Positions 61,135 through 64,000 of a stretch of 64,000 bases of DNA are shown piece after piece. Location of the stretch: positions 359,501-423,500 of the forward strand of contig NC_004722.1 in the NCBI RefSeq assembly GCF_000007825.1, given 5' to 3'. Position numbers and translations under genes: made by a program. Position 1 is the stretch's first letter. Every line of letters begins with the position of its first letter. The notes under the pieces are model-generated. The model was not told where the DNA came from. It saw only the letters and a program-made list of their open reading frames with translations, and ran no database searches. This DNA is from Bacillus cereus ATCC 14579. Lineage in GTDB: Bacteria; Bacillota; Bacilli; Bacillales; Bacillaceae_G.

Positions 61135-61380
61135 ATGGGATTTATTATTGTCATACTATTATTTGTTGTAGTTGGAATAATCGTAACAGCAGTTCGATCG
61201 AACAAAAAGAAGGTGAACTTGGCGAAACAAAATAACATACATAATTCATCTAACAGCTCATCACCATTATTTTTCTTTGCTGGATCGGATAATGATAGCT
61301 CGCATGATGGCGGTTCACATGATTGTGGAGGCTCTTTTGGGGGAGATAGCGGAGGAAGCTGCGGTGGCGGTGGGGATTGA
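61135..61380 (+). CDS. Small membrane protein with Gly/Ser/Asp/Cys-rich tail
   Basis: The 81-residue protein has one N-terminal membrane helix (FIIVILLFVVVGIIVTAV), a short basic stretch and a low-complexity C-terminus. The tail is built of Gly, Ser, Asp, His and Cys (DCGGSFGGDSGG and similar). Such tails occur in many small Bacillus proteins of unknown role; metal binding through His, Asp and Cys is possible but unshown. AGGGGAGG precedes the ATG. It ends the three-gene unit, with a terminator starting at the stop. Confidence 0.72.
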   Translation: MGFIIVILLFVVVGIIVTAVRSNKKKVNLAKQNNIHNSSNSSSPLFFFAGSDNDSSHDGGSHDCGGSFGGDSGGSCGGGGD

Positions 61381-61381
61381 T

Positions 61382-61414
61382 GAAAATGCGCCTTATATAG
61401 GCGTATTTCTTTTT
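61382..61414 (+). terminator. Terminator after the small membrane protein gene
   Basis: GAAAATGCGCC/GGCGTATTTC stem with T-rich tail. Confidence 0.7.
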
Positions 61415-61476
61415 AAACAAACGTTTGATTAGTCGGCTTACATATACATAAACACAGTTAAACAAACGTTTGATTA
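61413..61476. repeat. Two identical 19-bp repeats with CAAACGTTTG cores
   Basis: TTAAACAAACGTTTGATTA occurs at 61413-61431 and again at 61458-61476, 45 bp apart. Each has the palindromic core CAAACGTTTG. They lie just before a 47-codon gene and look like paired operators. Confidence 0.7.
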
Positions 61477-61505
61477 ATATTTTTAACATACTAAGGGGAA
61501 TGGAA

Positions 61506-61649
61506 ATGAAAAGGGAACCGAAAGTGAAAAATAAGGGGAAAGTAGTGTTATTTTTATTAGCTGCGGGAGGCGTATTTCTTGTTAAATTAGCATTTAAATT
61601 TGGAACAATACATATGATTCGAACTTGGTTTGAAAGTACGTTTTCTTAA
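61506..61649 (+). CDS. Small 47-residue membrane protein
   Basis: An ATG behind AAGGGGA (about 7-nt spacing) opens a 47-codon frame. It encodes a basic N-terminus (MKREPKVKNKGK), one hydrophobic helix (VVLFLLAAGGVFLVKLAFKF) and a short tail (IHMIRTWFESTFS). Codon use is normal, and the paired repeats upstream suggest controlled expression. I know no family for it. It is too short for most automatic gene finding. Confidence 0.6.
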   Translation: MKREPKVKNKGKVVLFLLAAGGVFLVKLAFKFGTIHMIRTWFESTFS

Positions 61650-61695
61650 ATAAGGAATATAGCCTCTTGCGATAGAGGTTTTTGATTTGTTATTA

Positions 61696-61715
61696 TTAGA
61701 CTGAACGGTCGGTTT
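61696..61715 (+). promoter_or_regulatory. TetR operator before the tetR-like gene
   Basis: TTAGACTGAACGGTCGGTTT, with an imperfect ACTGA/TCGGT dyad, is repeated exactly before the MFS gene at 62341. It is probably an autoregulatory site. Confidence 0.7.
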
Positions 61716-61729
61716 AAAGAGGTGTGAAT

Positions 61730-62311
61730 ATGAGAAGAAGCGCAGAAGAGATAAAGAAAGAAATTGCATACAAAGCAGAAAGTCTATTTTCACAGAAGGG
61801 CTACGCAGCTACATCTATGGAAGAGATTTGTGAAATTACAGAGCGAAGTAAAGGAAGTATTTATTATCACTTTAAAAGTAAAGAAGAATTATTTTTATTT
61901 GTAGTGAAACAGCATACGTATGATTGGCTTGAAAAATGGAATGAAAAAGAGAAGTTGTATAGCACTAGTACTGAAAAACTATATGGTCTCGCGGAATATC
62001 ATGTAGAGGACATACAGCAACCAATTTCAAATGCCATAGAGGAATTCTCTATGAGTCAAGTTGTAAGTAAAGAGATTTTGGAGGAACTATTAGCTTTAAC
62101 TAGAGAATCATATGTTATGTTTGAGAAATTAATTGAAGCAGGTATACAGTCTGGAGAGTTCCGTGAAGATAATACTCGTGATCTTATGTATATTGTGAAT
62201 GGATTATTATCAGGGCTTGGAGTACTTTACTACGAGCTAGATTATAAAGAGTTGAAGCGTATTTATAAAAAGGCAATAGATGTATTGTTAAAAGGAATGG
62301 CAGCTGAATAA
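61730..62311 (+). CDS. TetR-family repressor of the adjacent MFS exporter (YfiR-like)
   Basis: The 193-residue regulator has an N-terminal TetR HTH (RSAEEIKKEIAYKAESLFSQ, then KGSIYYHFKSKEELF) and a C-terminal ligand-binding helical domain. It lies directly before an MFS gene with the same operator, so it should repress both itself and the exporter until a toxic ligand binds. The arrangement resembles B. subtilis yfiR-yfiS. ATG 61730 follows AAAGAGGTG; a GTG at 61724 is inside that site. Confidence 0.82.
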   Translation: MRRSAEEIKKEIAYKAESLFSQKGYAATSMEEICEITERSKGSIYYHFKSKEELFLFVVKQHTYDWLEKWNEKEKLYSTSTEKLYGLAEYHVEDIQQPISNAIEEFSMSQVVSKEILEELLALTRESYVMFEKLIEAGIQSGEFREDNTRDLMYIVNGLLSGLGVLYYELDYKELKRIYKKAIDVLLKGMAAE

Positions 62312-62340
62312 TAGGTCAGTTGCTTTTCTTACAAAATAAA

Positions 62341-62360
62341 TTAGACTGAACGGTCGGTTT
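62341..62360 (+). promoter_or_regulatory. TetR operator before the MFS gene
   Basis: This is a 20-of-20 copy of the element at 61696-61715. It lies about 18 bp before the MFS start codon. Confidence 0.7.
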
Positions 62361-62377
62361 GTGAAAGGGGAATGAAA

Positions 62378-63610
62378 ATGAACGCTTTATTTAAAAACCG
62401 AGCATTTATGCTCGTTATGGCGTCTGATATTTTACAACAATTTGCAATTTGGATCAGAAATATGGCTCTTTTGTATTTTATAATGGAGCGAACGAATAAT
62501 GATCCGGTTTCTGTTTCTTTGTTATCAGTTATGGAATATGCACCTATTTTTATTTTCTCGTTTATCGGTGGTGCGCTAGCTGATCGCTGGAATCCGAAAA
62601 GAACAATGGTCACTGGAGATGTGTTGAGTGTACTGTCTATTATAGGAATTGTCCTGTTGTTAAAGCTGGATTATTGGCAGGCTATATTTTTTGCAACACT
62701 CATTTCCGCGATTGTAGGTCAGTTTTCTCAGCCCTCATCTTCGCGTATATTTAAGCGCTATGTAAAAGAAGAACAGGTAGCAAATGCGATTGCATTTAAC
62801 CAAACATTACAGTCATTATTTCTAATTTTTGGACCAGTGGTAGGATCACTTGTGTATACACAACTTGGTTTATTTACGTCACTATATAGCTTAATCATTT
62901 TATTTTTGTTATCTGCTATCGCCCTTTCATTTTTACCAAAATGGGTTGAAAAAGAGCAAGTGGCGAGAGATTCATTAAAAAATGATATAAAAGAAGGTTG
63001 GAAGTATGTTCTTCATACGAAAAATTTACGTATGATTACGATCACTTTCACCATTATAGGCTTAGCTGTTGGATTAACAACTCCATTAGAGGTGTTTCTT
63101 GTAATAGAACGCCTTGGAATGGAAAAGGAAGCAGTTCAATATTTAGCTGCAGCTGATGGAATAGGTATGTTAATTGGTGGTATTGTTGCTGCAATTTTCG
63201 CTTCAAAAGTGAATCCGAAAAAAATGTTTGTATTCGGTATGGGCATATTAGCAATGTCATTTTTAGTAGAAGGGCTATCTACATCATTTTGGATTACTAG
63301 TTTCATGAGGTTTGGAACAGGTATTTGTTTAGCTTGTGTTAATATTGTTGTCGGTACGCTTATGATTCAACTTGTACCAGAAAATATGGTTGGAAGAGTA
63401 AATGGGACGATTTTACCACTGTTTATGGGGGCAATGCTAATTGGAACTTCACTAGCTGGAGGATTAAAGGAACTAACTTCACTAGTTACTGTGTTTTGTA
63501 TAGCAATGGCACTTATTTTATTAGCGATAGGGCCAGTTCTACGTATGCAAATAAAAAAAGAAGATGTTGCTAATAAAGAGGCACTAACAAATTCGTTAGC
63601 TTCGAAATAA
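62378..63610 (+). CDS. MFS efflux transporter (YfiS/MefA-like, MFS_3)
   Basis: The 410-residue carrier has twelve predicted helices. It starts MNALFKNRAFMLVMASDILQQ and has the MFS motif GGALADRWNPKRTMV after helix 2. A membrane-embedded acid, MEYAPIF, lies in helix 2, as in MFS_3 drug exporters. It is probably a proton-driven exporter of a toxic compound controlled by the preceding TetR. ATG 62378 is 7 nt after AAAGGGG; the ATG at 62372 is too close. The substrate is unknown. Confidence 0.82.
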   Translation: MNALFKNRAFMLVMASDILQQFAIWIRNMALLYFIMERTNNDPVSVSLLSVMEYAPIFIFSFIGGALADRWNPKRTMVTGDVLSVLSIIGIVLLLKLDYWQAIFFATLISAIVGQFSQPSSSRIFKRYVKEEQVANAIAFNQTLQSLFLIFGPVVGSLVYTQLGLFTSLYSLIILFLLSAIALSFLPKWVEKEQVARDSLKNDIKEGWKYVLHTKNLRMITITFTIIGLAVGLTTPLEVFLVIERLGMEKEAVQYLAAADGIGMLIGGIVAAIFASKVNPKKMFVFGMGILAMSFLVEGLSTSFWITSFMRFGTGICLACVNIVVGTLMIQLVPENMVGRVNGTILPLFMGAMLIGTSLAGGLKELTSLVTVFCIAMALILLAIGPVLRMQIKKEDVANKEALTNSLASK

Positions 63611-63617
63611 CTATTGT

Positions 63618-63643
63618 AAGGGAGCAATATTGCTCCCTTTTTC
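63618..63643 (+). terminator. Terminator after the MFS gene
   Basis: AAGGGAGCAAT/ATTGCTCCCTT is a perfect palindrome followed by Ts. Confidence 0.85.
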
Positions 63644-63655
63644 TTTGAGGAACTT

Positions 63656-63684
63656 TTGACAACTATATGAGCCAATTATATACT
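63656..63684 (+). promoter_or_regulatory. Strong promoter of the XRE regulator
   Basis: TTGACA (63656-63661), exactly 17 bp and TATACT (63679-63684). Confidence 0.75.
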
Positions 63685-63723
63685 GATGTTGTAAAAACGA
63701 TTTTACAGGTTAGGAGCAATGGT

Positions 63724-63918
63724 GTGAAAAATCAAATCTATGAATTACGCACTGAAAATAATATTTCACAAGGCGCATTAGCTGATAAATGTAAGGTTTC
63801 TAGACAAACGATAAATGCAATTGAGAATAATAAGTATGATCCAAGTTTAGCGTTAGCATTCCGTTTAGCTGAAGTATTAGGAACAACTGTTGATAAATTA
63901 TTTTTGTACAAGCAGTAG
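63724..63918 (+). CDS. Small XRE-family (Cro/CI-type) regulator
   Basis: The 64-residue protein is almost only a helix-turn-helix: YELRTENNISQGALADKCKV, then SRQTINAIENNKYDPSLAL and AEVLGTTVDKLF. This is the YozG-like small XRE class, often paired with a membrane protein gene. The GTG start at 63724 has AGGAG 7 nt upstream; the longer frame from 63667 has no site and overlaps the promoter. It has its own strong promoter and terminator. Its target is unknown. Confidence 0.82.
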   Translation: MKNQIYELRTENNISQGALADKCKVSRQTINAIENNKYDPSLALAFRLAEVLGTTVDKLFLYKQ

Positions 63919-63952
63919 AGTCGTTCATTATAAGTCGCACCTTTAAAAATAA

Positions 63953-63990
63953 AAAAGATCCTCTTCTTATGAGAAGAGGATCTTTTCTTA
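63953..63990 (+). terminator. Terminator after the XRE gene
   Basis: AAAAGATCCTCTTCT/AGAAGAGGATCTTTT stem with a 4-nt loop. Confidence 0.85.
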
Positions 63991-64000
63991 TAGCGTTTTA

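Noticed and set aside
1..64000. CRISPR arrays, tRNA or rRNA genes, complete insertion sequences
   Set aside because: No regularly spaced repeats, cloverleaf candidates or transposase genes were seen on reading both strands.

Overview
The window is low-GC, gene-dense Firmicute DNA. Start-site usage (frequent GTG/TTG starts behind AGGAGG-type ribosome binding sites), gene families and regulatory RNAs all point to a chromosome of the Bacillus cereus group (B. cereus/thuringiensis/anthracis). Markers that fit this group are paired CotB spore-coat paralogues, the arcA-arcB-arcD-arcC-arcR arginine deiminase operon, a 674-residue GH18 chitinase, a DesB-type desaturase and a 5-deoxyribose salvage cluster. 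I see no rRNA, tRNA, CRISPR array, complete insertion sequence or prophage. The only clear gene debris is the tail of an ABC-F ATPase gene.

Layout. 1-6.7 kb: the 5' end of ahpC with a PerR-like box, a kinase-isomerase-aldolase operon (drdK-drdI-drdA) for disposal of 5-deoxyribose, and a converging Fur-type ferric-hydroxamate uptake operon (fhuD-fhuB-fhuG, without an ATPase gene). 7-9.1 kb: a Fur-boxed ferredoxin/flavodoxin-NADP reductase and two small genes. 9.3-11.2 kb: spore-coat genes behind a consensus sigma-K promoter. 11.4-18.9 kb: poorly characterised genes, including a saccharopine-dehydrogenase-like protein, an orphan histidine kinase with an overlapping 14-codon leader ORF, a PqqD/RRE-like small protein, a SAM-riboswitch-controlled cyclase, a tandem P-loop ATPase, a nucleotidyltransferase and an MFS carrier. 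19-26.3 kb: a Rieske-domain oxidoreductase, a desaturase, an amino-acid ABC transporter and a chemoreceptor. 26.4-32.8 kb: argR and the arc operon, with a Crp/Fnr-type site upstream. 33-45 kb: a membrane protein, a berberine-bridge-type oxidase, an alpha-glucosidase/PTS/EEP cluster with LacI-type operators, a YhgE/Pip protein and topB.

45-57.4 kb is rich in riboswitches. A TPP riboswitch precedes thiM-thiE, a c-di-GMP-I riboswitch precedes a chemoreceptor, and a second TPP riboswitch precedes a thiamine-precursor ABC transporter. Between the last two lies a solitary NRPS-like protein (degenerate condensation remnant, adenylation, carrier, thioester reductase) with no other biosynthetic genes nearby. 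57.4-64 kb: the ABC-F gene remnant, an orphan Pho-box-like promoter, a secreted chitinase with chitin and catabolite control sites, small proteins (one of 47 aa behind two identical 19-bp palindromic repeats), a TetR/MFS pair sharing an identical 20-bp operator, and a small XRE regulator.

The best candidates for undescribed biology are the solitary A-T-R synthetase, the SAM-switched cyclase, the stand-alone RRE-like protein, the tandem-repeat/47-aa protein locus and the Pho-box-like promoter with no gene behind it. All of these calls come from reading the sequence and from family knowledge. No searches were run.
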